From NCBI GenBank assembly GCA_019084025.1, contig JAHRBI010000004.1:62001-126000 (forward strand): 64,000 bases of DNA. Reading direction: 5' to 3'. The DNA comes from Burkholderiaceae bacterium DAT-1 (GTDB taxonomy: Bacteria > Pseudomonadota > Gammaproteobacteria > Burkholderiales > Chitinimonadaceae). Made by a program: the position numbers and the translations under genes. The notes beneath the pieces are model-generated. The model was not told the origin of the DNA, did no database searches, and saw only the letters and a list, made by a program, of their open reading frames with translations. Each line of letters starts with the position of its first letter. Within the stretch, counting starts at the first letter, position 1. This document shows, in pieces, positions 19,027 through 27,486 of the stretch.

Positions 19027-20310
19027 CTAGTCTTGCATTAAGCCCGCCCGAACCCCGCGGCGATAGCGGATGATAATGTATGTCATGGTTAAGGCGAGCA
19101 AACTGCCAAAACCAATGATGATGCCGATCATGGGCGGCAAACCTGTCGCGAAAAACTGTCGAGCGGGGCTCGTCAAGGTGTCTGGTATCGGCGTGCTCAA
19201 ATAGCGAACCACCAGCGCGTGAGCACCGACCAGGACTAGAATGCCGAGATTCTCGTTGAAGTTCTGCACTGCGATGGAATGCCCTGCACCCATCAGCATG
19301 TGCCCGCGATGCTGCAGCATGGCATTCAGCGGAACCACAAAGAAACCGCCGAGTGCGCCAACGGCAAAAATAAATACCGCCGCGACATGTACGTTGTACA
19401 CGAAGATCATGCTCACCATCATCACACCCATCAGGACGCCAGCAGGCAATACACGGAAGGCCTGTTCAAGTTTGATGTAGCGTCCTGCGAGAATGGCACC
19501 AAAAGCCGTCCCAAAGGCGACGACTGCGACCAGACGGGTTGCCTGTTCCAAATTGAATGACAGCCAGAGTACGGCCCAGTTGATGACCACTAGCCGCATT
19601 GTGGCGCCCGCACCCCAAAATAGCGTGGTGACAGCAAGCGACAGCTGTCCCTGTGGATCCAGCCACAGGCGTTTGAGGCAGTCAATAAACTCGCGAATGA
19701 GCAAGAGCGGGTTCAGGCTTAATGGCTTGATCACGACGTCAAGCTTTGGAATGTAACGATTGATCCAAGCTGCACTGAGGTAGAGTAGCGTAATGACGCA
19801 AATCGCCAGAATAGATGCGTCAAGCGGGAATCCATAACCATGCAGCAGCGCATTCATACGGGGACCTGCCAACAGGCCGCCTAATACAGTGCCGAAAATA
19901 ATCGCACTGACCGTGGCACCCTCTAACCAACCGTTTGCCTCGACCAATCTATTGTGAGGAAGATATTCCGTAATGAGGCCATACTTGGCTGGAGAGTACA
20001 CTGCCGCACCAAATCCAACCAAGGCATAGGACAGGATGGGGGGCATACCGACCAGCATGCCGATGCATCCGGCCAGTTTGATCGTATTGCAGATCATCAT
20101 GGCACGGCCCTTATGCATAGAGTCGGCGAATGACCCTGCAAATGGCGCAACCAAGACGTAGGACACAGTGAACGACCACAGCAGCATCGACTGATGCCAC
20201 TCCGGCGCATGCTGACTTTTAAGGAGTGCCATTGCGGCAATGAACAGTGCATTGTCTGCAAGCGCAGATAGAAATTGTGCACCCAGTATCGTGAAAAAGC
20301 CGCGATTCAT
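19027..20310 (-). CDS. lplT: Lysophospholipid transporter LplT
   Basis: LplT is an MFS transporter that flips lysophospholipids such as lyso-PE inward across the inner membrane for re-acylation. The 427-aa protein has about twelve membrane helices; it starts MNRGFFTILGAQFLSALADNALF and has the family stretch AAVYSPAKYGLITEYLPHNRLVEANGWLEG. Unlike enterobacteria, no aas acyltransferase gene adjoins it here. It is a lone minus-strand gene between ung and the DedA gene. Confidence 0.88.
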   Translation of the reverse strand: MNRGFFTILGAQFLSALADNALFIAAMALLKSQHAPEWHQSMLLWSFTVSYVLVAPFAGSFADSMHKGRAMMICNTIKLAGCIGMLVGMPPILSYALVGFGAAVYSPAKYGLITEYLPHNRLVEANGWLEGATVSAIIFGTVLGGLLAGPRMNALLHGYGFPLDASILAICVITLLYLSAAWINRYIPKLDVVIKPLSLNPLLLIREFIDCLKRLWLDPQGQLSLAVTTLFWGAGATMRLVVINWAVLWLSFNLEQATRLVAVVAFGTAFGAILAGRYIKLEQAFRVLPAGVLMGVMMVSMIFVYNVHVAAVFIFAVGALGGFFVVPLNAMLQHRGHMLMGAGHSIAVQNFNENLGILVLVGAHALVVRYLSTPIPDTLTSPARQFFATGLPPMIGIIIGFGSLLALTMTYIIIRYRRGVRAGLMQD

Positions 20311-20470
20311 TAAGCGTTTATACCCGTTTCACGTCTGGTTTCATGAAGATACATGGTGAGAAATCCCATCTAAGATGGGGCATTTATACCATGAATGTGT
20401 GCAAGTTGAAGTGGCGCATTTCAATTTGTAATACGCGCTTGTCCGAACGCAAAGGGAAAAATCGAGCCTG

Positions 20471-20479
20471 TGATATGAT
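20471..20479 (+). promoter_or_regulatory. Candidate extended -10 promoter for the DedA gene
   Basis: TGATATGAT matches an extended -10 element (TG-N-TATGAT) 31 bases before the DedA start. No convincing -35 is seen 17 bp upstream, which is common for extended -10 promoters. Confidence 0.4.
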
Positions 20480-20509
20480 GCCGGCCTGTTTTGTCACCCG
20501 GCTTGCCCT

Positions 20510-21136
20510 ATGGACTTCCTCTCGCCACTACTGGCCTGCTTTACTGAGTATGGTTATCTGGCGGTTTTTTCTGTTCTGATGCTGTGTGGATTCGGGATTC
20601 CGATTCCTGAAGACGTCAGTCTGGTTGCTGGTGGCATCATTGCCGGACTCGGCTACGCAAATCCCCATTTGATGGTGCTTGTTGGATTGGCCGGCGTGTT
20701 GGGGGGGGATGCGTTGATCTTCTTTATCGGGCGGCATTATGGCAATCGCGTGCTTGCCTATGGTCCTGTTTCAAGATTCATGACCCCCGACCGTGTTGAC
20801 GCAGTAGAGCGAAAATTTACTCATTACGGTAAGCGGATGATGTTCATGGCACGTTTTCTTCCGGGCATGCGCACAGCAATTTTTTTATGTGCAGGCATGT
20901 GCGGTAAGGTGTCGGCCAAACGCTTTTTCTTTTCGGATGGACTTGCCGCGTTGCTCAGCGTGCCATTTTGGGTTTACCTCGGGTATGCCGGAGCCAGCAA
21001 TCGAGACTGGCTGCTCATGTGGATGCACCGGGGGCAGCTCAGCATCCTGTCTGTCGTGGGTGTGATAATTGCACTTCTGTGCTGTTATTCGCTCGTAAAA
21101 CGGATAAAACGAAGTAAATCGTGCATTTGCAAATAG
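20510..21136 (+). CDS. DedA family membrane protein
   Basis: The 208-aa integral membrane protein belongs to the DedA/VTT superfamily, members of which are undecaprenyl-phosphate or phospholipid flippases or scramblases. Family marks are the re-entrant segment with PIPEDVSLVAGG (acidic pair E-D), the GDALIFFIGRHYGNRVL motif and FMARFLPGMRTAIFLCAGMCG (conserved arginine). Membrane helices flank these and one closes the C-terminus before a basic tail. A good terminator follows. Confidence 0.9.
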   Translation: MDFLSPLLACFTEYGYLAVFSVLMLCGFGIPIPEDVSLVAGGIIAGLGYANPHLMVLVGLAGVLGGDALIFFIGRHYGNRVLAYGPVSRFMTPDRVDAVERKFTHYGKRMMFMARFLPGMRTAIFLCAGMCGKVSAKRFFFSDGLAALLSVPFWVYLGYAGASNRDWLLMWMHRGQLSILSVVGVIIALLCCYSLVKRIKRSKSCICK

Positions 21137-21142
21137 AAAATC

Positions 21143-21168
21143 AAGGGCCTTCGGGCCCTTTATTTCTT
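21143..21168 (+). terminator. Rho-independent terminator after the DedA gene
   Basis: A 7-bp stem (AAGGGCC / GGCCCTT) with a TTCG tetraloop is followed by TATTTCTT, seven bases after the DedA stop. Confidence 0.8.
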
Positions 21169-21284
21169 GTTATGCTGCGTTGCACTAAGTCTTGGGCGCA
21201 AAAGTTCTAATTCTGCGCATTCTATGCACTTGTTTTAACCAACGGCATTGATTAGATTGGTAGTTTTTTTGCCCGAGGGAAGAC

Positions 21285-22511
21285 ATGGCGCTCATAGTAC
21301 AGAAGTATGGCGGCACCTCAATGGGCTCGCCTGAGCGTATCAAGAATGTTGCGCGCCGGGTGGCCCGGTATCGTGCCGAGGGGCATGATCTGGTAGTTGT
21401 GGTTTCAGCCATGAGTGGCGAAACCAATCGCTTAATCGCACTGGCAAAGGAAATTCAGGCCAGTCCGGATCCACGTGAGCTGGATGTCATTATTTCGACT
21501 GGCGAACAGGTCACTATTGGCCTGTTGGCCATGGCACTGAAAGACTTGGGTCTGGATGCGCGCAGTTACACAGGCGCCCAGGTCAAGATTCTGACCGATA
21601 GTGCCTTTACTAAAGCCCGTATTCAGCATATCGACGATGCCGCCATGCGCGCAGATCTCGCTGCTGGCCGCGTGGTGATCGTGGCTGGCTTCCAGGGTAT
21701 GGATGCAGAAGGCAACATCACCACGCTGGGTCGCGGCGGTTCCGATACCACGGGTGTGGCGCTGGCTGCAGCGCTTAAAGCCGAAGAGTGCCAGATTTAC
21801 ACGGACGTGGATGGCGTGTACACCACCGATCCGCGTGTCGTGCCGGAAGCACGCCGCCTGAAAACGGTGACCTTTGAAGAAATGCTGGAAATGGCCAGCT
21901 TGGGCTCCAAGGTTCTGCAAATTCGTTCGGTCGAATTTGCCGGTAAATATAAGGTCAAGTTACGCGTACTGTCCTCCTTCCAGGATGAAGGCGAGGGCAC
22001 GCTGATTACGTTTGAGGAACAAGAGAACATGGAAAAGGCGATTATCTCCGGTATCGCATTCAATCGAGATGAGGCGCGTATCAATGTGGTGGGCGTGCCG
22101 GATAAGCCTGGCATGGCCTATCAAATTCTTGGCCCGATTGCGGATGCAAACATCGACGTCGACATGATCATTCAGAATGTCGGCGCCGAGGGAACGACTG
22201 ATTTCTCCTTCACGGTTCACCGCAACGATTTCAATCGCGCACTGACGATCCTGGAAGGCGTGCAGGCGCATATCGGCGGCAAGTCGGTATCTGGCGATGA
22301 CAAGATCTGCAAGGTCTCTGTCGTGGGTGTTGGCATGCGTTCGCACGTCGGGATTGCGTCCACCATGTTCCGCACGCTGGCGGAGGAGGGGATCAATATC
22401 CAGATGATCTCGACGTCGGAAATTAAGATTTCCGTTGTACTGGACGAGAAATATCTTGAGCTGGCCGTCCGTGTCTTGCACAAGGCATTCGGACTGGATC
22501 AGGAGTTCTAA
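21285..22511 (+). CDS. lysC: Aspartate kinase
   Basis: Aspartokinase phosphorylates aspartate, the first step towards lysine, threonine and methionine. The 408-aa protein has the kinase domain starting MALIVQKYGGTSMGSPERI, with TDVDGVYTTDPRVVPEAR near residue 170, and two C-terminal ACT domains (about residues 265-335 and 345-405) for feedback inhibition. It is the monofunctional alpha/beta type without a homoserine dehydrogenase domain; an internal beta-subunit start is possible but not provable. tRNA genes follow. Confidence 0.96.
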   Translation: MALIVQKYGGTSMGSPERIKNVARRVARYRAEGHDLVVVVSAMSGETNRLIALAKEIQASPDPRELDVIISTGEQVTIGLLAMALKDLGLDARSYTGAQVKILTDSAFTKARIQHIDDAAMRADLAAGRVVIVAGFQGMDAEGNITTLGRGGSDTTGVALAAALKAEECQIYTDVDGVYTTDPRVVPEARRLKTVTFEEMLEMASLGSKVLQIRSVEFAGKYKVKLRVLSSFQDEGEGTLITFEEQENMEKAIISGIAFNRDEARINVVGVPDKPGMAYQILGPIADANIDVDMIIQNVGAEGTTDFSFTVHRNDFNRALTILEGVQAHIGGKSVSGDDKICKVSVVGVGMRSHVGIASTMFRTLAEEGINIQMISTSEIKISVVLDEKYLELAVRVLHKAFGLDQEF

Positions 22512-22543
22512 ACACTCCACCGAAAAAAAGTTGCAATTAATGC

Positions 22544-22572
22544 TTGACGTGGGCGTGTAGGCTTGTAATAAT
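22544..22572 (+). promoter_or_regulatory. Strong sigma-70 promoter of the tRNA cluster
   Basis: TTGACG (22544-22549), a 17-bp spacer and AATAAT (22567-22572) preceded by TGT make a near-consensus promoter with an extended -10. It is followed by a GC-rich discriminator (GCGCCCCTC) typical of stringently controlled stable-RNA promoters. The tRNA-Ser gene begins 16 bases after the -10. Confidence 0.75.
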
Positions 22573-22588
22573 GCGCCCCTCTTGTGAC

Positions 22589-22682
22589 GGAGAAGTGGCC
22601 GAGAGGTCGAAGGCACTCCCCTGCTAAGGGAGCATACGGGCCAAAACTCGTATCGAGGGTTCGAATCCCTCCTTCTCCGCCA
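22589..22682 (+). tRNA. tRNA-Ser (anticodon GCT)
   Basis: The acceptor stem GGAGAAG (22589-22595) pairs with CTTCTCC (22672-22678), followed by discriminator G and an encoded CCA. The anticodon arm CTCCC-CTGCTAA-GGGAG carries GCT, which reads AGC/AGU. A long variable arm (ATACGGG...CTCGTAT) and a T-loop GGTTCGAATCC complete a class II serine tRNA. Confidence 0.97.
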
Positions 22683-22698
22683 GTAAGAAAAAATGGAT

Positions 22699-22775
22699 GC
22701 GCCCGTAGCTCAGCTGGATAGAGTACTTGGCTACGAACCAAGGGGTCAGGAGTTCGAATCTCTTCGGGCGCGCCA
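22699..22775 (+). tRNA. tRNA-Arg (anticodon ACG), copy 1
   Basis: The acceptor GCGCCCG pairs with CGGGCGC; discriminator G and CCA are encoded. The D-arm is GCTCAGCTGGATAGAGT, the anticodon arm TTGGCTACGAACCAA with ACG (A34 normally deaminated to inosine by TadA, reading CGU/CGC/CGA) and the T-arm AGTTCGAATCT. Length is 77 nt. Confidence 0.97.
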
Positions 22776-22835
22776 ACCAAATTAAACAATTGTGAATGCT
22801 GTAGACTATACTGATATTCTCAATTCAAAGATAGT

Positions 22836-22912
22836 GCGCCCGTAGCTCAGCTGGATAGAGTACTTGGCTACGAACCAAGGGGTCAGGAGTTCGAATCTCT
22901 TCGGGCGCGCCA
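22836..22912 (+). tRNA. tRNA-Arg (anticodon ACG), copy 2
   Basis: It is identical base for base to copy 1 over all 77 nt, including the encoded CCA, and lies 60 bp downstream. The two copies share only one flanking base on each side, so the duplication is confined to the tRNA itself or has been kept identical by gene conversion. Confidence 0.97.
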
Positions 22913-22916
22913 ATTT

Positions 22917-22948
22917 AAAAAAAGCCACGCATTGCGTGGCTTTTTTTT
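22917..22948 (+). terminator. Terminator of the tRNA cluster
   Basis: A 10-bp stem (AAAGCCACGC / GCGTGGCTTT) with an ATT loop runs into eight T residues directly after the second tRNA-Arg. Confidence 0.9.
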
Positions 22949-23411
22949 ATTTTTATCTCGTCAATCGTCATGTCAAATATTTCCGACTAGCAAAGTGCGA
23001 GTGATGCAAAATAGCAACAAACCATGTTGGTGTGCCACTGGTACGTAATTGATTTTTAAGGCTAAAATATCAATAGCACAATGGCATGAGTGGATGGCTT
23101 AATATTGTGCGGCGCACAACCTTTTTTCGTTGCCCTGCGATTACGAAGTGACTAATATCCGACGTCTGTCCATTACAGGTTGTATACGCAAGTTGATTCT
23201 GGTCAAATATATATAATGATCAAGTGGACTTGTTGTGGTATTGATCTGGTATGGTGTAGGATTGCATTGCATTAGTTGGCTGTGTGTGGGACGCTTCAGT
23301 TATGTCTGCTTCAGTAGAAGCGCATACTGATTATGTGCCAAGGAGTCGATGCCGAAAGGTATCGTGTTGCTTAATCCTACTCGAACGCATGTCGAGTAAA
23401 GAGGGTCAAAC
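22949..23411 (+). other. AT-rich intergenic region ahead of tonB
   Basis: About 460 bases hold no gene I can support in any frame. A TATAAT hexamer occurs at 23212-23217 inside an imperfect palindrome TGGTCA-N11-TGATCA (23200-23222), but no -35 at the right distance. I see no convincing Fur box. It presumably holds the tonB promoter and leader. Confidence 0.5.
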
Positions 23412-24071
23412 ATGGATTATGCGCAAGAACAGAGGAATCCGAGAAAGCACGTTGTTGGCTTCTCGATTGTGATTCTTCTGCACGTTGTGTTGATTTATGC
23501 CTTGATGAACGGGCTCGGGCGCAAGATTGTCAAGCTTGTGCAAAAGCCTATCGAGGTGAAAATTGTCGAAGAGGTGAAGCCGCCTCCTCCCCCTGAAACC
23601 CCGCCGCCCCCGCCTCCCAAGACGGATGCGCCGCCTCCTCCGTTTATGCCGCCGGTTGAAGTACAGGTTCCGCAAGCGCAGGTTGTAACGAACACCCCGC
23701 AAGTTAACACGACAAGTGTCGTGCCTACTGCGCCGGTTCGTCCTCAGCCTCCCGCTCCGTCAGCGCCCGCTCCGGCACCGGCTCATGCGAAGGCAAGTGC
23801 TGCATCGTGTCCTAACTGGGAAACTGCAGTTAAGGATTTCAGCATCAAGCTGTCGAAACTTGCCGAAGAAGAAAATCTTTCTCCTGGCAAAGTTGAAATC
23901 GACCTTGAAGCTTCGGTTTCCGGCGATGGCGCACTCAGCGAGCCCGTTATACTTAAGTCAACTAATTCAGCTGTGAACAATCTTGCTAAACAGCTTGCTC
24001 GTAGACTGAAGTGTAATAGTGGCGGAAGCTCGAAGATTCAAGTTCCACTGGTGTTCTACATTCCCGACTAA
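23412..24071 (+). CDS. tonB: TonB-type energy transducer
   Basis: The 219-aa protein has a short cytoplasmic N-terminus, a single membrane anchor with the TonB-type His (HVVGFSIVILLHVVLIYALM, residues 13-32), a periplasm-spanning Pro-rich region (KPPPPPETPPPPPPK and further PAPxP runs, about 50-125) and a small C-terminal domain (133-219) ending IQVPLVFYIPD. It transmits proton-motive force from ExbB/ExbD to outer-membrane receptors. The C-terminal domain has two cysteines and is divergent. exbB and two exbD genes follow; no receptor gene is present. Confidence 0.85.
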   Translation: MDYAQEQRNPRKHVVGFSIVILLHVVLIYALMNGLGRKIVKLVQKPIEVKIVEEVKPPPPPETPPPPPPKTDAPPPPFMPPVEVQVPQAQVVTNTPQVNTTSVVPTAPVRPQPPAPSAPAPAPAHAKASAASCPNWETAVKDFSIKLSKLAEEENLSPGKVEIDLEASVSGDGALSEPVILKSTNSAVNNLAKQLARRLKCNSGGSSKIQVPLVFYIPD

Positions 24072-24143
24072 GCAAAACCAGCGTCTGGTGTGTAAATCCC
24101 CAAGCGGAAACGCTTGTTAGTAGTTGAAAAGTTTTAATGAGTT

Positions 24144-24172
24144 CCGGTGCAGTGCTTTGTACTGCATGCCGG
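24144..24172 (+). promoter_or_regulatory. Hairpin between tonB and exbB
   Basis: CCGGTGCAGT (24144-24153) pairs with ACTGCA-TG-CCGG (24161-24172), a two-base bulge breaking the stem, around a 7-nt loop. A T5 run follows 12 bases later. A second, weaker element TTGACT-N11-AGTCAA lies at 24188-24210. It may be an attenuator or processing site that sets tonB against exbBD expression. Confidence 0.45.
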
Positions 24173-24235
24173 GTTAAGTGGTAGTTTTTGACTTTCGATT
24201 ATCGAGTCAACCTAGCTTAAGGAGCTGGAAGGATC

Positions 24236-25108
24236 ATGTCTGTAGCAAACCGTTTGTCCGCACTCATTGCGGCAGTTGCTCTTGTTGCGGCACCGGCGGC
24301 AACGCTTTTCGTTTCCCAAGCAGCGTACGCTGAAGATGCAGCGCCTGCAGCTGCAGCCCCTGCTGCTGATGCTGCTGCTCCGGCCGCCGCACCTGCAGCA
24401 GAAGCTGCTAAGGATGCAGCTGCCCCTGCAGGCGAGCAACATACGCCTAACGAACTGGTGCACGCTTGGGAAAGTGGTGACTCCGTATCCCACGGTACCT
24501 TCATCATCCTGCTGATTATGTCGGTTGCATCTTGGTACATTCTGTTCACCAAGCTGTGGGAACAGTCAAAGCTGAATCGTCAGGCTAAAGCTGCTCGTGA
24601 AAACTTCTGGAGCTCCGGTTCCGTGAAGACTGGCGTTGGCGCCCTGGATGACGGCAGTGCTTTCCGCTACATTGCTGAAACCGCTCTGACCGCCTCTGAG
24701 CACCATGAAGGTGCGCTGCTTGAGCAGATCGACCTGAACACATGGGTTGGTAATGCGATCGAGCGTTCGGTTGATAACGTTAACAGCCGCCTGCAAGATG
24801 GTCTGGCCGTTCTGGCAACCGTGGGTTCCACCTCGCCGTTTATCGGTCTGTTCGGTACCGTTTGGGGTATCAAGAACGCGCTGGGTACCATCGCTCAATC
24901 CGGTCAGCCGTCAATCGACAAGGTTGCAGGTCCGGTGGGTGAAGCGCTGATCATGACTGCTTTCGGTCTGTTCGTTGCTGTTCCTGCAGTTCTGGCATAC
25001 AACTGGCTGATCCGCCGTAACAAGGGTGCGATGGAACAAGTTCGTGCATTTGCTGCTGATCTGCACAATGTTCTGATCGGTGGCGGTAAGGCTGCAAAGC
25101 GAGGCTAA
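24236..25108 (+). CDS. exbB: ExbB proton-channel protein with Ala/Pro-rich N-terminal extension
   Basis: The 290-aa protein has a signal-like N-terminus (residues 1-32, ending QAAYAED), a low-complexity Ala/Pro stretch (33-68), then the ExbB/TolQ core: one membrane helix near 85-103 and two near 195-225 and 237-262. Core motifs are LATVGSTSPFIGLFGTVWGI and VAGPVGEALIMTAFGLFVAVPAVLAYN. With ExbD it makes the inner-membrane motor that energises TonB. AAGGAG and GGAAGGA precede the ATG. ExbD starts three bases after the stop. Confidence 0.93.
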   Translation: MSVANRLSALIAAVALVAAPAATLFVSQAAYAEDAAPAAAAPAADAAAPAAAPAAEAAKDAAAPAGEQHTPNELVHAWESGDSVSHGTFIILLIMSVASWYILFTKLWEQSKLNRQAKAARENFWSSGSVKTGVGALDDGSAFRYIAETALTASEHHEGALLEQIDLNTWVGNAIERSVDNVNSRLQDGLAVLATVGSTSPFIGLFGTVWGIKNALGTIAQSGQPSIDKVAGPVGEALIMTAFGLFVAVPAVLAYNWLIRRNKGAMEQVRAFAADLHNVLIGGGKAAKRG

Positions 25109-25111
25109 GCC

Positions 25112-25540
25112 ATGAGTATGAGTGTCGGGAGTGATTCGGGTGATAACGACTCAATGGTGTCGGAAATCAACACCACTCCACTCGTTGACGTGATGCTGGT
25201 GTTGCTGATCATCTTTTTGATTACGATTCCTGCAGCCGAACTTGTGAAGAAGGTGCCCCTCCCGAGGGAAACGATTACGCTGAACCAGTCCAAACCCGCA
25301 GATATTAATATCTCGGTGGACAAGGATGGCGAAATCTACTGGGGTATCCAGCATGTCGCCAGTAATGACGAACTGATGGATCGCCTGAAGAAGGAAGCCG
25401 TGAAGGTTCCGCAACCGGAAATCCATATTCACGGCGACCCCAACGGCCATTATGATGCGGTGGGTCGTGTGGCTACGGACTGTCAGCGTATGGGTATTCT
25501 GAAGGTAGGCTTCATTACCCAACCGCCGGACCGTGGCTGA
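25112..25540 (+). CDS. exbD: ExbD biopolymer transport protein, first copy
   Basis: The 142-aa protein has the ExbD form: a short cytoplasmic N-terminus, one membrane helix with the essential Asp (EINTTPLVDVMLVLLIIFLIT, residues 15-35), and a periplasmic domain. It starts three bases after exbB. It differs clearly from the second copy downstream in the periplasmic domain, so the two may form a heteromeric or alternative motor. Confidence 0.92.
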   Translation: MSMSVGSDSGDNDSMVSEINTTPLVDVMLVLLIIFLITIPAAELVKKVPLPRETITLNQSKPADINISVDKDGEIYWGIQHVASNDELMDRLKKEAVKVPQPEIHIHGDPNGHYDAVGRVATDCQRMGILKVGFITQPPDRG

Positions 25541-25571
25541 TACAACCCTCTAGAAAAGGAAGGAACGAACC

Positions 25572-26000
25572 ATGGGCATGAGTGTTGGCTCTGGTAACTC
25601 CGGACAGATGGAAGTCATGGGGGAAATGAACACCACGCCGCTTATCGACGTGATGCTCGTTTTGCTGATCATGCTGATCATGACGCTCCCCATTCAGCTT
25701 CACTCTGTGAAGCTGGACTTTCCGCCGCCCTCGCAAAATACGAACGTGGAAGAGCCGGAAAAACATACCGTGATGATCGATTTCGATAACACGATATATC
25801 TGGATCAAAACGTCGTAGATATGGCGACGCTGGAAGGCAAACTGACTCAATATGCATCCGGTCCGCTGGAAAATCAGCCTACAGTGCTGATTCATCCGGA
25901 CAAGATGGCATCCTACAAAGTGGTGGCAGCTGTATTGGCTTCATCGCAGCGTCTGGGTGTCACTAAGATCGGCCTGCTCGGTGGCGAGCAGTTCATGTAA
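25572..26000 (+). CDS. exbD: ExbD biopolymer transport protein, second copy
   Basis: This second ExbD-like protein, also 142 aa, keeps the Asp-bearing helix (EMNTTPLIDVMLVLLIMLIMT) and has a divergent periplasmic part (PEKHTVMIDFDNTIYLDQ...). GGAAGGA precedes the ATG, 31 bases after the first copy. Paired ExbDs are known in Xanthomonas-type TonB systems, where the second can be dispensable for iron uptake but needed for other functions. A terminator follows. Confidence 0.92.
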   Translation: MGMSVGSGNSGQMEVMGEMNTTPLIDVMLVLLIMLIMTLPIQLHSVKLDFPPPSQNTNVEEPEKHTVMIDFDNTIYLDQNVVDMATLEGKLTQYASGPLENQPTVLIHPDKMASYKVVAAVLASSQRLGVTKIGLLGGEQFM

Positions 26001-26008
26001 GTCTGATA

Positions 26009-26040
26009 CCGACACCGCATTGCGGTGTCGGTTTCTTTTA
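26009..26040 (+). terminator. Terminator after the exbD pair
   Basis: A 10-11 bp stem (CCGACACCGC / GCGGTGTCGG) with a short loop is followed by TTTCTTTTA, nine bases after the exbD stop. It lies between the TonB motor genes and the TPR gene. Confidence 0.85.
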
Positions 26041-26068
26041 TTCGCAAGATTCTGGATCAAGAACATAA

Positions 26069-27304
26069 ATGAAGCGTACCCGCCCTTTATACGCAGGTCT
26101 GTTGGTATGGACCCTTCTTGGATTCCCGCTTGTTTCGCATGAAATGTCCAGCCCTGTCGCTGCGCATGCGGACGAAGCTTTGCGTGCAGATGTGGCTAAG
26201 CCCCTGCAACAAGCTGGTGCACTGATCAAATCCGGGAAGTACAAGGATGCATTGGCCAAAATTCACGATGCCGAAGGCGTGAGTGGCAAGAATGCTAACG
26301 AAACATTCATGATTGAGCGCATGCGCTTGAGCGCGGCCATGCCTGCAGGTGATTTGCAGCAGGCCAGCAAGGCCGCGGATGTCGTCCTTGCCTCAAGCAA
26401 GCTTTCTTCGAATGAGAAGCTGCAAGTCATGGAAGGTATGATCAGCCTGTATTCCCGCGCGGGTAATAATCAGGCTGCAGCGAGCTGGGTTGCACGCTAC
26501 ATGAAGGAAGGCGGCAATAATCCTCGCATTGCTGCTATGGCCAAGAACCTGCGCTTCTACAGTGGCGACTATGCAAACCTGGCTAAAGAACTGGGTGCCT
26601 CGGTTCGTGCTGAAGAAAAGGCTGGTCGTCGTTCATCTGAAGAAGATTTGCAACTGCTTGCCAATTGCTATCTGAAGTTGAAGGATGAGGCTGCGTATGC
26701 CGGTACCATGATTCGTCTGGTATCGCTGTATCCGAAAAAAGATTACTGGACAAATGTCTTATCTCAAGTGCGCCGCAAATCAGGGTTTGCTAATCGCTTG
26801 TCACTCGATCATTTCCGCCTGAAGTTGGCAACTGACAACCTGAAGACTGCTCCCGAATATATGGAGATGGCTCAGCTTGCTGTCCAGGAAGGATTTAACA
26901 CTGAGGCCAAGAAGGTGGTTGATGCTGCCTATGCCGCTAACGTGTTTGGATCAGGGCAGGATGCTGATCGTCAAAAACGTCTGCGCGACATGGTTGCTAA
27001 GCGCCTTGCAGATGAAGGCAAAGCTGCCGCGCAGCTGGAAGCCGATGCAAATGCCAATGCGGACGGTTCGGCCGCAATTAATGTTGGTTTGAACCTGATT
27101 CAGCAAGGACAAACCGCAAAGGGTGTGTCTTTGGTTGAGGCTGGCCTGAAAAAGGGTAACTTCAAGCGTGAGGATGATGCCAAGCTGCGTGCAGGTATCG
27201 CATTTGTGGTTGCTGGTCAGAAAGCCAAGGCTGCACAGGTACTGAAGGGTGTGAATGGCAACGATGGCTCGTCCGATCTTGCCAAGCTGTGGGCGATCAA
27301 ATAA
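26069..27304 (+). CDS. Exported TPR-like repeat protein
   Basis: The 411-aa protein has an N-terminal signal peptide (about residues 1-35, hydrophobic YAGLLVWTLLGFPLV, then SPVAAHADEA) and a helical body of degenerate tetratricopeptide-like repeats, for example AGALIKSGKYKDALAKIHDAEG, AGNNQAAASWVARYMKEG and GLNLIQQGQTAKGVSLVEAGL. It is probably periplasmic. A place behind exbD suggests a role near the TonB motor, though a terminator separates them. Function is not known; the start lacks a good Shine-Dalgarno. Confidence 0.75.
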   Translation: MKRTRPLYAGLLVWTLLGFPLVSHEMSSPVAAHADEALRADVAKPLQQAGALIKSGKYKDALAKIHDAEGVSGKNANETFMIERMRLSAAMPAGDLQQASKAADVVLASSKLSSNEKLQVMEGMISLYSRAGNNQAAASWVARYMKEGGNNPRIAAMAKNLRFYSGDYANLAKELGASVRAEEKAGRRSSEEDLQLLANCYLKLKDEAAYAGTMIRLVSLYPKKDYWTNVLSQVRRKSGFANRLSLDHFRLKLATDNLKTAPEYMEMAQLAVQEGFNTEAKKVVDAAYAANVFGSGQDADRQKRLRDMVAKRLADEGKAAAQLEADANANADGSAAINVGLNLIQQGQTAKGVSLVEAGLKKGNFKREDDAKLRAGIAFVVAGQKAKAAQVLKGVNGNDGSSDLAKLWAIK

Positions 27305-27327
27305 GCCTACCTATGTTTGCACGAAAA

Positions 27328-27359
27328 AACGGGTGCTAGTTAGCGCCCGTTTTGTTTTT
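27328..27359 (+). terminator. Terminator after the TPR gene
   Basis: A 9-bp stem with one G-T pair (AACGGGTGC / GCGCCCGTT) around a 6-nt loop is followed by TTGTTTTT, 23 bases after the stop. Confidence 0.8.
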
Positions 27360-27486
27360 CTGGCGCAGTTTTATTTTACGAAGTGCAGGAGTCTTGTCGA
27401 TTGACGATGAGTTTCCTGCAGCGTACATTTTCGGCGACGAAATCCGTATTGGCATGATTGACATGCTTGAATCAAAGGAGAAGAAG

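Noticed and set aside
22508-22789. Minus-strand frame across the tRNA genes
   Set aside because: It is the well-known false protein made by reading tRNA genes in reverse.
23200-23222. Fur box ahead of tonB
   Set aside because: The TGGTCA-N11-TGATCA palindrome lacks the GATAAT repeats of a Fur site.
22913-23411. Genomic island at the tRNA-Arg 3' end
   Set aside because: No integrase, no direct repeat of the tRNA end and core TonB genes follow.
23495-23710. Gly-rich frame antisense to tonB
   Set aside because: It is the complement of the proline codons of the TonB spacer.
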